A stretch of DNA of 64,000 nt, from positions 434,001 to 498,000 of the forward strand of contig NZ_JAINRC010000003.1 in NCBI RefSeq assembly GCF_020400655.1. Reading direction: 5' to 3'. The stretch comes from Streptomyces spinosus (GTDB lineage: Bacteria > Actinomycetota > Actinomycetes > Streptomycetales > Streptomycetaceae). The notes under the pieces were generated by a model. It was not told the DNA's origin and did no database searches. It saw only the letters and a list, made by a program, of their open reading frames with translations. The stretch's first letter is position 1. Each line of letters starts with the position of its first letter. Positions 1 to 10,700 of this stretch are shown here, in pieces. Made by a program: the position numbers and the translations under genes.

Positions 1-311
1 GCGGCGAGCGGCAGCCGGGCGGTGACGTAGACGTCGCCGAGGTGGTCCACGGCGTAACTCACGCCGTACAGCTTGAGGTTGCGCTCCAGCAGCCAGCGGT
101 GGACGCCCGCCTCGTTCTCGTCGGGGTGGCGGATGACGAAGGCGTTGAGCGAGAGGGAGTGGCGGCCGGCGAGGAAGGACACCGTGGTGGACAGCTTGCG
201 GGTGCCGGGGAGCTTGACCACGTAGTTCCCGGGCTCGGGGCTCTCCCACTCCAGTTCCGCGTCCCGGAAGACGCTCTCCAGGACCTCTACGGCCTTCTCG
301 ACATCACCCAT
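1..311 (-). CDS. YbjN domain-containing protein (C-terminus outside window)
   Basis: The minus strand reads [15 protein letters not shown] from an ATG at 311 and stays open to the window edge, so about 103 N-terminal residues are visible. The sequence (alternating beta and alpha segments, [25 protein letters not shown] split over two strands) fits the YbjN / type III secretion chaperone-like fold. The start overlaps the end of mshA by 8 bases, so the two are probably co-transcribed and translationally coupled. The biochemical role of this actinobacterial YbjN protein is not established; it commonly sits next to mshA in actinomycetes. Confidence 0.85.
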   Translation of the reverse strand, partial: MGDVEKAVEVLESVFRDAELEWESPEPGNYVVKLPGTRKLSTTVSFLAGRHSLSLNAFVIRHPDENEAGVHRWLLERNLKLYGVSYAVDHLGDVYVTARLPLA

Positions 312-1698
312 GGTGGGAGCGTACGCGACGGCGGTGGGACTGGGTCGCGGCCGTGTAGACGTCGGCGGTGGCGGCGGCGGCCGCGTCCCAGCCGAAGGAC
401 AGGGCGTGCCGGGCGGCGGCCCGGCCCATGCGCGCCGAGAGGCCGGGTTCGTCGGCGAACCGGGCGAGCACGCGCGCGTAGTCGGCCGGATCGTGGCCCT
501 CGACGAGGAAGCCGGTCTCGCCGTCCCGCACGGCCACCGGCAGCCCGCCGACCGAGGCCGCGAGCACCGGAGTCCCGGACGCCTGCGCCTCGATGGCGAC
601 CAGACCGAAGGACTCGCTGTAGGACGGCATGACCAGGACGGACGCGGCCCGGAACCAGTCCGCGAGCTCCTCCTGGCAGACCGGCGGGTGGAACCGCACG
701 ACGTCCGCGATGCCGAGCCGGGCCGCGAGCTTCTGGAGGCCCTCCGGCTTGGCGAGCCCGCTGCCGCTGGGACCGCCGACGACCGGGACGAGGATGCGGG
801 AGCGCAGCTCCGGGCGCTCGTCCAGCAGCACGGCCACGGCGCGCAGCAGGATGTCCGGCGCCTTGAGGGGCTGTATGCGGCCCGCGAAGAGGGGGATCAG
901 GGCGTCCGGCGGGAGACCGAGACGGGCACGCGCGGCGGCGCGGGCCTCGGCCGTGGCGGACGAGCCGTCCCCCGGCGCGCCGCCGTCCCACGCGCCGCCC
1001 CGCGGGAAGGGGCGGAAGCGGTCCAGGTTCACACCGGGGTGGACGACGGCGACCTTCGCGGGGTCGGCGGCGTAGTGCTGGACCAGTTCGCCGGCCTCCT
1101 CCGCCGTGTTGGCGATCAGCCGGTCGGCGGCGGCCACGATCTGGGTCTCCCCGATGACCCGCGCGGGCGGCTCGGGGGTGTCGCCGTCGGCCAGGTTGGC
1201 GTTCTTGACCTTGGCCATGGTGTGCATGGCGTGCACCAGGGGCACGCCCCAGCGCTGGGCGGCGAGCCATCCGACGTGGCCGGAGAGCCAGTAGTGGGAG
1301 TGGACGAGGTCGTAGTGGCCGGGGCGGTGACCGGCCCAGGCCTGCATGACGCCGTGGGTGAAGGCGCACAGCTGGGCCGGGAGGTCCTCCTTGGCCAGGC
1401 CCTCGTAGGGGCCCGCGTCGACGTGCCGGACGAGGACGCCGGGGGCCAGTTCGACGGTGGGGGGCAGGCCGCCGGCCGTGGCCCGGGTGAAGATCTCGAC
1501 CTCGATGTTGATCGCGGCCAGCCGCTGGGCCAGCTCCACGATGTAGACGTTCATGCCGCCCGCGTCGCCGGTTCCGGGCTGGTGGAGCGGGGAGGTGTGC
1601 ACGGAGAGCATGGCGACCCGGCGGGGCCTGCGGTACAGCCGCAGTCGCGTGCCGGCCGACGGGGAGCGTCGCCCGAGCCTGCTGACGTACTGGCTCAC
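304..1698 (-). CDS. mshA: D-inositol-3-phosphate glycosyltransferase MshA
   Basis: First enzyme of mycothiol synthesis: it transfers GlcNAc from UDP-GlcNAc to 1D-myo-inositol 3-phosphate in the cytoplasm. The 464-residue protein is a GT-B (GT4) glycosyltransferase. The N-terminal half has the [19 protein letters not shown] glycine-rich loop (about residues 42-60), and the C-terminal half has the EX7E-type motif in [15 protein letters not shown]. The GTG start at 1698 is preceded by a strong AAGGAGG. Sequence and length match Streptomyces MshA closely. It lies upstream of, and overlaps, the YbjN-like gene. mshD, the last step of the pathway, is also in this window, 40 kb away. An upstream sigma-R promoter could not be identified with confidence. 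Confidence 0.97.
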   Translation of the reverse strand: MSQYVSRLGRRSPSAGTRLRLYRRPRRVAMLSVHTSPLHQPGTGDAGGMNVYIVELAQRLAAINIEVEIFTRATAGGLPPTVELAPGVLVRHVDAGPYEGLAKEDLPAQLCAFTHGVMQAWAGHRPGHYDLVHSHYWLSGHVGWLAAQRWGVPLVHAMHTMAKVKNANLADGDTPEPPARVIGETQIVAAADRLIANTAEEAGELVQHYAADPAKVAVVHPGVNLDRFRPFPRGGAWDGGAPGDGSSATAEARAAARARLGLPPDALIPLFAGRIQPLKAPDILLRAVAVLLDERPELRSRILVPVVGGPSGSGLAKPEGLQKLAARLGIADVVRFHPPVCQEELADWFRAASVLVMPSYSESFGLVAIEAQASGTPVLAASVGGLPVAVRDGETGFLVEGHDPADYARVLARFADEPGLSARMGRAAARHALSFGWDAAAAATADVYTAATQSHRRRVRSHHG

Positions 1699-1890
1699 CT
1701 GGCGTTCCTCCTTGTTGCGGACACGACTGACAAGGGCCCACCTCGCCCCTCAAGCTGGTCCAACAGTGAGCGGGTGCCCGGCCATTTCCCCCTCAGACGG
1801 CTTTGCCGAATCATTACCCGTTACCGATCAACTGTTCGAAGCCGGACGGCGTCGGCGGCAGCGGGTCCCGGCGCGCTTACCCTCGTAGCC

Positions 1891-2703
1891 ATGACAGCCC
1901 GCACAGCCACCCGGCCCGTCGGAGCGGTGACGCGCGGGACCACCAACCCCAACAGGCTCCGCCGCATGGACCGCTGGATCGCGGCCACGCACGGCGCCGA
2001 GCTGCGCCGCGCCGGCGACCCGGTGGCGATCGACCTGGGATACGGCGCCGCCCCCTGGACCGCCGTCGAGCTGCTGACCCGGCTCCGCGCGGCAGCGCCC
2101 CGCACGCGCGTCGTCGGTGTGGAGATCGAACCGGAGCGGGTGGCGGCGGCCCGGCCGTACGAGCGGGAGGGGCTGACCTTCCGGCACGGCGGCTTCGAGG
2201 TCCCGGTCCCCGGGCGACCGGTACTGATCCGGGCCGCCAACGTGCTGCGCCAGTACGACGAGGGCGAGGTCGCGGCGGTGTGGGAGCGGCTGTGCGCGCG
2301 GCTCGCCCCGGCGGCCGGCGGCTCGCGCGGCGGGCTGCTGGTCGAGGGGACGTGCGACGAGATCGGGCGGCGGCACGTGTGGGTGGCGCTCGGCCCGGAG
2401 GGTCCGCGCACGGTCACCTTCGCCACCCGGCTGGGCTCCCTGGACCGCCCCTCCGACCTCGCCGAGCGCCTGCCGAAGGCGTTGATCCACCGCAACGTCC
2501 CGGGCGAGCCGGTGCACGCCTTCCTGCGCGACTTCGACCGCGCCTGGGCCGCCGCCGCGCCCTACGCCTCCTACGGCGCCCGGCAGCGCTGGCTGCGCAC
2601 GGTGCGGGACCTGAGAGCCGACTGGCCCGTCACCGACACCCCGGCCCGCTGGCGGCAGGGCGAAGTGACGGTGACCTGGGCCGCGTTGGCGCCCCGGACC
2701 TGA
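1891..2703 (+). CDS. class I SAM-dependent methyltransferase-like protein
   Basis: A 270-residue cytoplasmic protein with a Rossmann motif I (VAIDLGYGAAPWT, about residues 46-58) followed by an acidic strand end (VVGVEIEPERV), typical of class I SAM binding. The substrate is unknown. The ATG at 1891 follows TACCCTCGTAGCC with no Shine-Dalgarno, so the transcript may be leaderless. It is divergent from mshA, sharing the 192-bp space between them. A homologue next to mshA is usual in Streptomyces. No catalytic motif identifies the acceptor. Confidence 0.85.
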   Translation: MTARTATRPVGAVTRGTTNPNRLRRMDRWIAATHGAELRRAGDPVAIDLGYGAAPWTAVELLTRLRAAAPRTRVVGVEIEPERVAAARPYEREGLTFRHGGFEVPVPGRPVLIRAANVLRQYDEGEVAAVWERLCARLAPAAGGSRGGLLVEGTCDEIGRRHVWVALGPEGPRTVTFATRLGSLDRPSDLAERLPKALIHRNVPGEPVHAFLRDFDRAWAAAAPYASYGARQRWLRTVRDLRADWPVTDTPARWRQGEVTVTWAALAPRT

Positions 2704-2811
2704 CTCCCCACGGGCGGGCCGCCCGTGACGCCCCGGACGTGACACCGACGCGCGCCGGGACTCGCCTTACCCGGCTCCGGCGCACCGGCGCCTGCGGCGA
2801 CGCCCTGAGCG

Positions 2812-2876
2812 GGCCCGGGTCCCGCACACCGGCCCCCACCGCGACGCCCTCGGCCCGGGTCCCGCACACCGGCCCC
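2812..2876. repeat. 25-bp direct repeat in a 440-bp gene-free stretch
   Basis: The gap 2704-3143 holds no convincing gene. It contains two identical 25-bp copies (2812-2836 and 2852-2876, 40-bp period, each beginning GGCCCGGGTCCCGCAC) within a wider family of degenerate GC-rich repeats (2720-2900). The last 80 bases before 3144 form the promoter region of the NlpC/P60 gene. I see no riboswitch signature there. Confidence 0.7.
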
Positions 2877-3143
2877 GGCGGCGACGCCCCGACCCGGCTG
2901 CTACACCCCGAACCCCGCGCCGGGACCCCGTACCTGACCCCGCGTCGGAATCACCCGTTCGGGGTGCCGTGGACGGAACGATCTCCGCGCGTCGTTCGTC
3001 ACACCGGCGAGGAGATCGTCGTATCCGGCGATGAGCGGGGGAATTCCGGTTTCCGACGGCCTCTGTCGCTTTGCGCGCGGCCGTGGCACGATCCCTCAGA
3101 CGCCCGTAAGTTACTGACGGTAAATCAGTTTGGGGGAAGACGT

Positions 3144-4247
3144 ATGGGACCGGGCAAGCGCGGCCTGCTCACGGCCGCCCTGACCGTGATCTGCGCGGTG
3201 ACCGTCCTGTCGGCGCCCGGCGCGGCGTTCGCCGCCCCCGGGCCACCCCGCACCCCGTCGGGGACCCCCGCCCCCACGGCGGCCCCCGGACCGGCCGCGA
3301 CTCCCGCGCCCGGCAAGGATCTCGAAGAGGTCCGCGCGAAGCTCGACAAGCTCTACCACGACGCGGCCGTGGCCACCGACGCGTACAACGCCGCGGAGGA
3401 GAAGGCGGAGAAGCAGTCGGCCGAGATCGCGGCGCTGGCGAAGAAGATCGTCGACGGCCGGCGGAAACTGGAGGAGCTCAAGGACCAGGCGGGCGCCGCC
3501 GCCCGCGACCAGTACCGCACGGGCGGCCTGTCCGACACCGCCCGGTTCCTGCTCAGCGACGACCCGGGCCAGTTCCTGGACGGCGCCGGACGGGCGCTCC
3601 AGGGCCAGCAGGCGGCGAAGAAGCTCATGGCGGAAAAGGCCCGCACGCAACAGGAGTTGCAGAGCTACGCCGACGACGCCTCCGCCCGCTGGAAGGAACT
3701 GGAGGCGAACCGCAAGGCGAAGGACGCCGCCAAGAAGAAGATCGAGAAGCAGATCGACGCGGCCGAGAAGCTCCAGTCCCGGCTGGAGAAGAAGGAGAAG
3801 GAGCGGCTCGCCGAGCTGGAGCGGGAGGCCGCGGCCAGGGCGCAGACCGCCTGGCTGGACACCGGCGCCCTCGGAGACGTCCACGGAAAGGCCTCCGCAC
3901 AGGGCGAGAAGGCCGTGCGGTACGCCACCCGCCAGCTCGGCAAGCCGTACGTGTGGGGCGCCGAGGGCCCGGACTCCTTCGACTGCTCGGGCCTGACCTC
4001 CCAGGCCTGGGCGGCGGCCGGCCACCCCGTCCCGCGCACCTCGCAGGAGCAGTGGAGGCAGCTGAGGCACGTCGCGGTGAAGGACATGCGGCCCGGTGAC
4101 CTCGTCATCTACTTCGACGACGCCACCCATGTCGGGATGTACATCGGCGAGGGCAGGATCATCCACGCGCCGCGCCCCGGGCGGACGGTGACGATCGCGG
4201 GCGCCGGATCGATGCCGATCCTCGGGGTCGTACGGCCGGACGCGTGA
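3144..4247 (+). CDS. secreted coiled-coil NlpC/P60 peptidoglycan endopeptidase
   Basis: A 367-residue RipA-like cell-wall hydrolase, probably cleaving D-Glu-diaminopimelate bonds in peptidoglycan outside the cell. A Sec signal peptide spans about residues 1-31 (ending AAFAAPG). A Pro/Thr/Ala linker follows, then a long charged coiled coil (about 55-240). The C-terminal NlpC/P60 domain carries the catalytic Cys in SFDCSGLT, a His in THVGMYIG and a polar residue region near IIHAPRPG. The ATG at 3144 follows TTTGGGGGAAGACGT. The coiled coil may hold the enzyme autoinhibited, as in RipA, but this is inference. Monocistronic by position. Confidence 0.93.
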   Translation: MGPGKRGLLTAALTVICAVTVLSAPGAAFAAPGPPRTPSGTPAPTAAPGPAATPAPGKDLEEVRAKLDKLYHDAAVATDAYNAAEEKAEKQSAEIAALAKKIVDGRRKLEELKDQAGAAARDQYRTGGLSDTARFLLSDDPGQFLDGAGRALQGQQAAKKLMAEKARTQQELQSYADDASARWKELEANRKAKDAAKKKIEKQIDAAEKLQSRLEKKEKERLAELEREAAARAQTAWLDTGALGDVHGKASAQGEKAVRYATRQLGKPYVWGAEGPDSFDCSGLTSQAWAAAGHPVPRTSQEQWRQLRHVAVKDMRPGDLVIYFDDATHVGMYIGEGRIIHAPRPGRTVTIAGAGSMPILGVVRPDA

Positions 4248-4554
4248 CCGGCCGCACGCGCGGTGCGACGCGGTGCGGGGCGGTGCGCGCCATGTCCCCG
4301 GTGACGCACGTCATGTGACCCGTCGCACGCCCGATCCACCCCAAACTCCCCCAGGACGTGAGCTTCGTCATCCCCTACCGGCCGTCGGCGTGTCCAACTG
4401 CGGTACGGAACGCGGCATATGACAGTGGCGGGCACCGGAGCGACGCGGCTCACACCATTCCGTCGGGGCGGTCCCAGCCGCTATGGTCCCGGTCGGTGGG
4501 TCGAGACCCCTCGACGCCGCCGTGCCCTCGGGGGGAGGGAAGGAACCCAGGACA
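4248..4554. other. 307-bp intergenic region upstream of the phosphatase gene
   Basis: GC-rich, with short GCGGTGCG repeats at 4257-4290 just after the NlpC/P60 stop. No gene or clear hairpin is seen. It must hold the promoter of the downstream phosphatase gene. Confidence 0.5.
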
Positions 4555-5853
4555 ATGCCCGTACCCGTACCGCGGCAGAGAGCGATCCCGGCCGTGGAGA
4601 GTGGTCAGGCGCAGGCCGCCCGCGCAGCCGGCGGCCTACTCAAGGAAGAGGCCCACCGCGACGCCACGGCCGTGAACGGCACCGGCGCCACTCTCACCCT
4701 GCTGCTGATCGAGGACGATCCGGCCGGCTCGCCGATCGTGCCCGACCTGCTGGACCCGGCCGGCAAGCCGATCCGCGTCCGCACCGCCCGCAACCTCACC
4801 GAGGCCGAGCGGCTGCTCACCGACGACGTCCACTGCATCCTGCTGGACCTGGCGCTCCCGGCGCCCGGCGGCAGCGACGACGACGAGCTGGCCGTGCTCC
4901 GGCACGTCCTCCACCTCGCGCCCCGGCACGCCGTGCTCGCCCTGACCGCCTCCGGCGACGCCGAGCGCGGCGCCGAGGCCGTGCGCGTGGGCGCCCAGGA
5001 CTACCTCTTCCGGGACGAGCTGGACGGCCGGCTGCTCAGCCGCGCCATCCGCTACGCGGTGGAGCGGAAGCGGTCCGACACGGCCGAGCGGCGGCTCGCC
5101 GAGGGCAAGATGCGCGCGCAGGAGAACCGCCGGCTGGAGCGCGGCCTGCTGCCCACCCCTCTGCTGGAGGGCTCCTCGCTGCGGTTCGCCGCGCGCTACC
5201 GCCCCGGCCGGTCCCGGGCACTGCTCGGCGGTGACTTCTACGACGCCGTCCGCACCCCCGACGGCACCGTGCACGCCATGATCGGCGACGTGTGCGGACA
5301 CGGCCCGGACGAGGCCGCGCTCGGCGTGGAGCTGCGCATCGCCTGGCGGGCGCTGACGCTGGCCGGGCTGTGCGGGGACGAGCTGCTGAACACGTTGCAG
5401 CAGGTGCTGGAGCACGAGCGCGCCGACGAGGAGATCTTCGCGACGCTGTGCACGGTGGACATCGCACCCGACGGACGGCGGGCGGGCCTGTGCCTGGCCG
5501 GCCATCCGGCCCCGCTGGTCGCCCGCCCGGGCCGGCCGGCGCGGCTGCTCCCCTACGAGAACAACGGCCCGGCCCTGGGGCTGCTGCCCGGCGCCCGCTG
5601 GCCGCGGATGCAGGTCGAGCTGGGCGCCGAGTGGAGCCTGATGCTCTACACCGACGGGCTGATCGAGGGCCGGGTCGGTGAGGGCGGGGAGCGGCTCGGT
5701 CAGGACGGCATGCTGGAGATGATCCGCCGGCAGCTGTCCGAGGGGCTGCGGGGCGAGGAGCTGCTGCGGGCCGCGGTGAGCGAGGTGCGGGACCTCAACG
5801 GGGGTGAGCTGACCGACGACGTCGCGGTGGTGCTGCTGGACCGGACGCGGTAG
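4555..5853 (+). CDS. receiver-PP2C (RsbU/SpoIIE-type) serine phosphatase
   Basis: A 432-residue cytoplasmic response regulator with a phosphatase output, of the kind that dephosphorylates anti-anti-sigma factors in partner-switching systems. A receiver domain (about residues 45-165) shows the acidic pair in LLLIEDDP, the phospho-acceptor Asp in ILLDLALP and Thr in LALTASG. The usual conserved Lys is Arg (DYLFRDEL), so signalling may be atypical. A helical linker leads to a PP2C-SpoIIE domain with metal-binding GGDFYD, GDVCGHG, YTDGL and TDDVAVV. The ATG at 4555 has a distant GGGAGGGAAGGA; an in-frame upstream ATG at 4483 is less likely. No cognate kinase or anti-sigma gene is adjacent. Confidence 0.9.
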   Translation: MPVPVPRQRAIPAVESGQAQAARAAGGLLKEEAHRDATAVNGTGATLTLLLIEDDPAGSPIVPDLLDPAGKPIRVRTARNLTEAERLLTDDVHCILLDLALPAPGGSDDDELAVLRHVLHLAPRHAVLALTASGDAERGAEAVRVGAQDYLFRDELDGRLLSRAIRYAVERKRSDTAERRLAEGKMRAQENRRLERGLLPTPLLEGSSLRFAARYRPGRSRALLGGDFYDAVRTPDGTVHAMIGDVCGHGPDEAALGVELRIAWRALTLAGLCGDELLNTLQQVLEHERADEEIFATLCTVDIAPDGRRAGLCLAGHPAPLVARPGRPARLLPYENNGPALGLLPGARWPRMQVELGAEWSLMLYTDGLIEGRVGEGGERLGQDGMLEMIRRQLSEGLRGEELLRAAVSEVRDLNGGELTDDVAVVLLDRTR

Positions 5854-5952
5854 GCGCGGTCCCGCCGTCCGGCGGTTCCGCGCCGTCGCCGGGTCCGGGC
5901 GGGCCGGGACAGGCCCGGCGCACCCGGCGAGCGCTCCCGCGGCGGGGCGCCG

Positions 5953-6300
5953 TCAGCGGCCGCCGTTGTACGGGCCGTACGGGCCGTCGCTGCTGCTTCC
6001 GCCCCGGCGCCGGCCCCACCCACGGCCGCCGCCCACCTGCTGGAGGGCGGGGCGGACGTCGACGAGGTAGACGATGCTCGCCACCGCGCCGGCGATGGGG
6101 AGGATGGACAGGAGCGAGAACAGGTAGCTGACCACGAGGGCGATGCCCAGGATGATCAGCCAGAAGACCTTGTTCTGCTTGTCGGCGGCACGGAAGGCGT
6201 CCTCGCGCCGGAACGCGGCGTCGAACAGCCCGAACGCGGCCAGGGCCATCAGAATGATCTTCAAGATGCCCATGAAACCCGCGAACCCCAACATCAGCAT
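5953..6300 (-). CDS. DUF2516 family membrane protein
   Basis: A 115-residue protein with three hydrophobic segments (about residues 3-25, 48-68 and 70-88) and a Gly/Arg/Ser-rich cytoplasmic tail ending GPYNGGR. This layout matches the actinobacterial DUF2516 family, whose function is unknown. The ATG at 6300 is preceded by GGTGGACAGC. It lies downstream of the HbhA-like gene on the same strand, and the two are often neighbours in Streptomyces. Confidence 0.85.
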   Translation of the reverse strand: MLMLGFAGFMGILKIILMALAAFGLFDAAFRREDAFRAADKQNKVFWLIILGIALVVSYLFSLLSILPIAGAVASIVYLVDVRPALQQVGGGRGWGRRRGGSSSDGPYGPYNGGR

Positions 6301-6426
6301 GCTGTCCACCGCCCGTTGATGACCGAACCCTGCTACGCCGCCACCGTACCCACAGAACGGGCCGGACACCCCAAAGGTGCCCGGCCCGCACCGGTCTCGT
6401 CGGCCATGGTCACTTGGCCGGCGGGG

Positions 6427-7041
6427 TCACTTGGCCGGCGGGATCGTCCTCTTCGCCGTGGCGGGCGGGGGGGTGGGGGTCTTGCGGGGGGCCGGGGCCT
6501 TCTTCGCCGCAGACTTCTTGTCCGCGACCGGGTCGGCCTTGGCCTCGGCCGGCTTCGGCTGGTCGTCCCCGACCTCGACCGGCTCGGCCTTGCCCTCGAC
6601 CGCGATCGCCAGTTCCTCGATCTCCTCGGCCGCCTCACCGCGCCAGGTCTTCACGGCCTGCTCGCCGTGCTCGGCGACCCGCTCGTAGGTCTCGCGGGCC
6701 TTGACGGCGTACTCGGCGGCGACGCCGACGCTGCGCAGGGCGAGGTCCTGGGCGGTCTCGCCGAGCTTCTTGAGGTCGACGTCGATGGTCCCGATGAACT
6801 CGGTGACCTTGGCCTGAAGGGTCTCCTGCGCCTCCTTGGCGCGGGCGGCGGCCTTCTCCTGCACGGCCTTCGGGTCGGTGTTGCGCACGGCCTCGATGCG
6901 CGCCGGGGCCTCGGCGCGCAGCTGGTCGACCAGGGCCGGCACCTTCTTGGCCTGCTGGAGCGCCAGGTCGGCGGTGCCGGCGGCGAAGTAGAACGGGGTC
7001 GGGTCGCTGAGGGTCTTGCGCAGGTCGTCGGTGATGGCCAT
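6427..7041 (-). CDS. HbhA-like helical protein with Lys/Ala/Pro-rich tail
   Basis: A 204-residue protein. Residues 1-150 are almost entirely helical and coiled-coil-like (KVPALVDQLRAEAPARIEAV, ETYERVAEHGEQAV). The tail is Lys/Ala/Pro-rich (KKSAAKKAPAPRKTPTPPP). The organisation matches mycobacterial heparin-binding hemagglutinin HbhA. In Streptomyces the role is unknown; a surface or membrane-associated function is inference. RBS GGGAGG lies upstream of the ATG at 7041. A 17-bp tandem duplication spans the stop codon, so the last codons PPAK-stop are repeated just downstream (6410-6442). Confidence 0.85.
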   Translation of the reverse strand: MAITDDLRKTLSDPTPFYFAAGTADLALQQAKKVPALVDQLRAEAPARIEAVRNTDPKAVQEKAAARAKEAQETLQAKVTEFIGTIDVDLKKLGETAQDLALRSVGVAAEYAVKARETYERVAEHGEQAVKTWRGEAAEEIEELAIAVEGKAEPVEVGDDQPKPAEAKADPVADKKSAAKKAPAPRKTPTPPPATAKRTIPPAK

Positions 7042-7122
7042 GGTGAGGGTCCTCCCGGATCGGATTCGCGTTCGGCTGGGTGGGTGTGGTCCGCGGCGGG
7101 CGTCCGGAGCCCTGGTCCGGCG

Positions 7123-7611
7123 TCAGCCGGCCGTCCGCCGCGGGCCGGCGTCCGTGTCACTTCCGGTGGCATCGCCCGAGCCGGCCGCAGGGCTGCCGCC
7201 GCCGGTCCCCTGGTCCACGGGTCCGTCCCCGGGGCCGTCCTCCTCGGCGCGCTCGCCGATCCCGAAGCCGTTCTCCTTGCGGAACGACTCGTAGATCTGG
7301 AGCAGCACCTGCTTCTGCCGCTCGTTGAGCGTGGGGTCGGCGAGGATGACGGCGCGCGTCTCGACCTCGTCCCGGTCCCGTTCGGCGTCGAGGATGCCGG
7401 CGCGGACGTACAGCGTCTCGGCGGAGATGCGCAGGGCCTTGGCGACCTGCTGGAGCACCTCCGCGCTGGGCTTGCGCAGCCCGCGCTCGATCTGGCTCAG
7501 GTACGGATTGGACACCCCGGCGGCGTCGGCGAGCTGCCGCAGCGACAGCTGGGCGTTCCGCCGCTGTTCGCGCAGGTACTCACCGAGGTTGCCGACGTTC
7601 AGCGATGCCAT
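7123..7611 (-). CDS. XRE-family helix-turn-helix regulator
   Basis: A 162-residue DNA-binding protein. The XRE HTH is at about residues 8-62 (LREQRRNAQLSLRQLADAAG, then VSNPYLSQIERGLRKPS). A central helix-rich segment is followed by an acidic/Gly-rich disordered tail. ATG 7611 is preceded by GGTGGAGGC. It lies 81 bp upstream of the HbhA-like gene on the same strand, so it may control that gene as well as itself. A perfect palindrome (7642-7661) sits just upstream of its start. Confidence 0.9.
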   Translation of the reverse strand: MASLNVGNLGEYLREQRRNAQLSLRQLADAAGVSNPYLSQIERGLRKPSAEVLQQVAKALRISAETLYVRAGILDAERDRDEVETRAVILADPTLNERQKQVLLQIYESFRKENGFGIGERAEEDGPGDGPVDQGTGGGSPAAGSGDATGSDTDAGPRRTAG

Positions 7612-7641
7612 GCCTCCACCTTGCCCCACCCTCGCTAACAA

Positions 7642-7661
7642 TTGCAAGCACCCGCTTGCAA
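7642..7661. promoter_or_regulatory. palindromic operator candidate TTGCAAGC-N4-GCTTGCAA
   Basis: Perfect 8-bp arms with a 4-bp spacer, 31 bp upstream of the XRE gene start and in the divergent space shared with the UvrA-like gene. AT content is high for this genome. Most simply it is the XRE regulator's autoregulatory site. Confidence 0.7.
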
Positions 7662-7795
7662 GAGTGTGTCGTGTCACCGGTTCGGACCGGAGGCACGGCT
7701 GCCGGCTGCGCCCGCGGGCCTGGCGGAAGGCGTCGGGAAGAAGGCGTCAGGAATGGAGAAGCGCCCTCCGGCGGGGCACCGCTACGGTGGCCGGC

Positions 7796-10165
<2,370 letters not shown>

Positions 10166-10180
10166 GGCGCGCACGCCGTG

Positions 10181-10657
10181 TCAGTGTGCTCGCAGCCACT
10201 GCTCCAGCACGGCGAAGTCGGCCTCCGTCAGGCCGTACCGGTGGTCGACGCGGTACGGCAGGGCCGGGGCCGGGTGGTGGGCGGCGAGCCAGGCGCGGTC
10301 GGCCCCGGTGATCTCGTCGTCCACCCAGACGAAGGGCCGGCCCGCCGCCCAGCGGGCCAGCGGGCGGGTCTTCCAGTGCAGCCGGCCCGGCCGCTGGTCC
10401 GCGTCCGGCCACCGCACGACCGGCAGCGGCGGCAGGCCCAGCCACGGCGCGAGGCAGTCGTTGGCGCCGTCCGTCCACGTCGTGGCCCACACCAGCTCGC
10501 AGCCCAGTGCCGTCAGCCGGGGTCCCAGCGCGGGGTCGACGCGCGGCAGCAGCGGGTGGCCCGCGGGCACCGGCGGGCCGTCGTGGAGCGGGTAGGCGCG
10601 GTCCGCCGCCCCGAAGGGGATGAGCGGGCCGTCGACGTCGAGGAAGAGCAGCATCAC
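10181..10657 (-). CDS. HAD-like hydrolase domain protein
   Basis: A 158-residue protein of the minimal HAD-like type. Motif I is LLFLDVDGPLI (residues 3-13), a Thr-containing motif II is in LVWATTWTDGAND, and an acidic motif is in FVWVDDEITGAD. Secondary-structure order fits a cap-less HAD fold. Substrate unknown. The start is GTG 10657 or ATG 10654, immediately after GAGGGG. Convergent with the UvrA-like gene (15-bp gap) and downstream of the helicase gene on the same strand. Confidence 0.8.
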   Translation of the reverse strand: MMLLFLDVDGPLIPFGAADRAYPLHDGPPVPAGHPLLPRVDPALGPRLTALGCELVWATTWTDGANDCLAPWLGLPPLPVVRWPDADQRPGRLHWKTRPLARWAAGRPFVWVDDEITGADRAWLAAHHPAPALPYRVDHRYGLTEADFAVLEQWLRAH

Positions 10658-10700
10658 CCCTCAGGTTCGTCCCCGGGGCACCGGCCGTCCAGGGCCCCGG

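Noticed and set aside
1699..1890. Sigma-R promoter for mshA
   Set aside because: A GGAAAT...GTT pair is present, but the spacing is one base off the usual 18, and no second match supports it. Not claimed.
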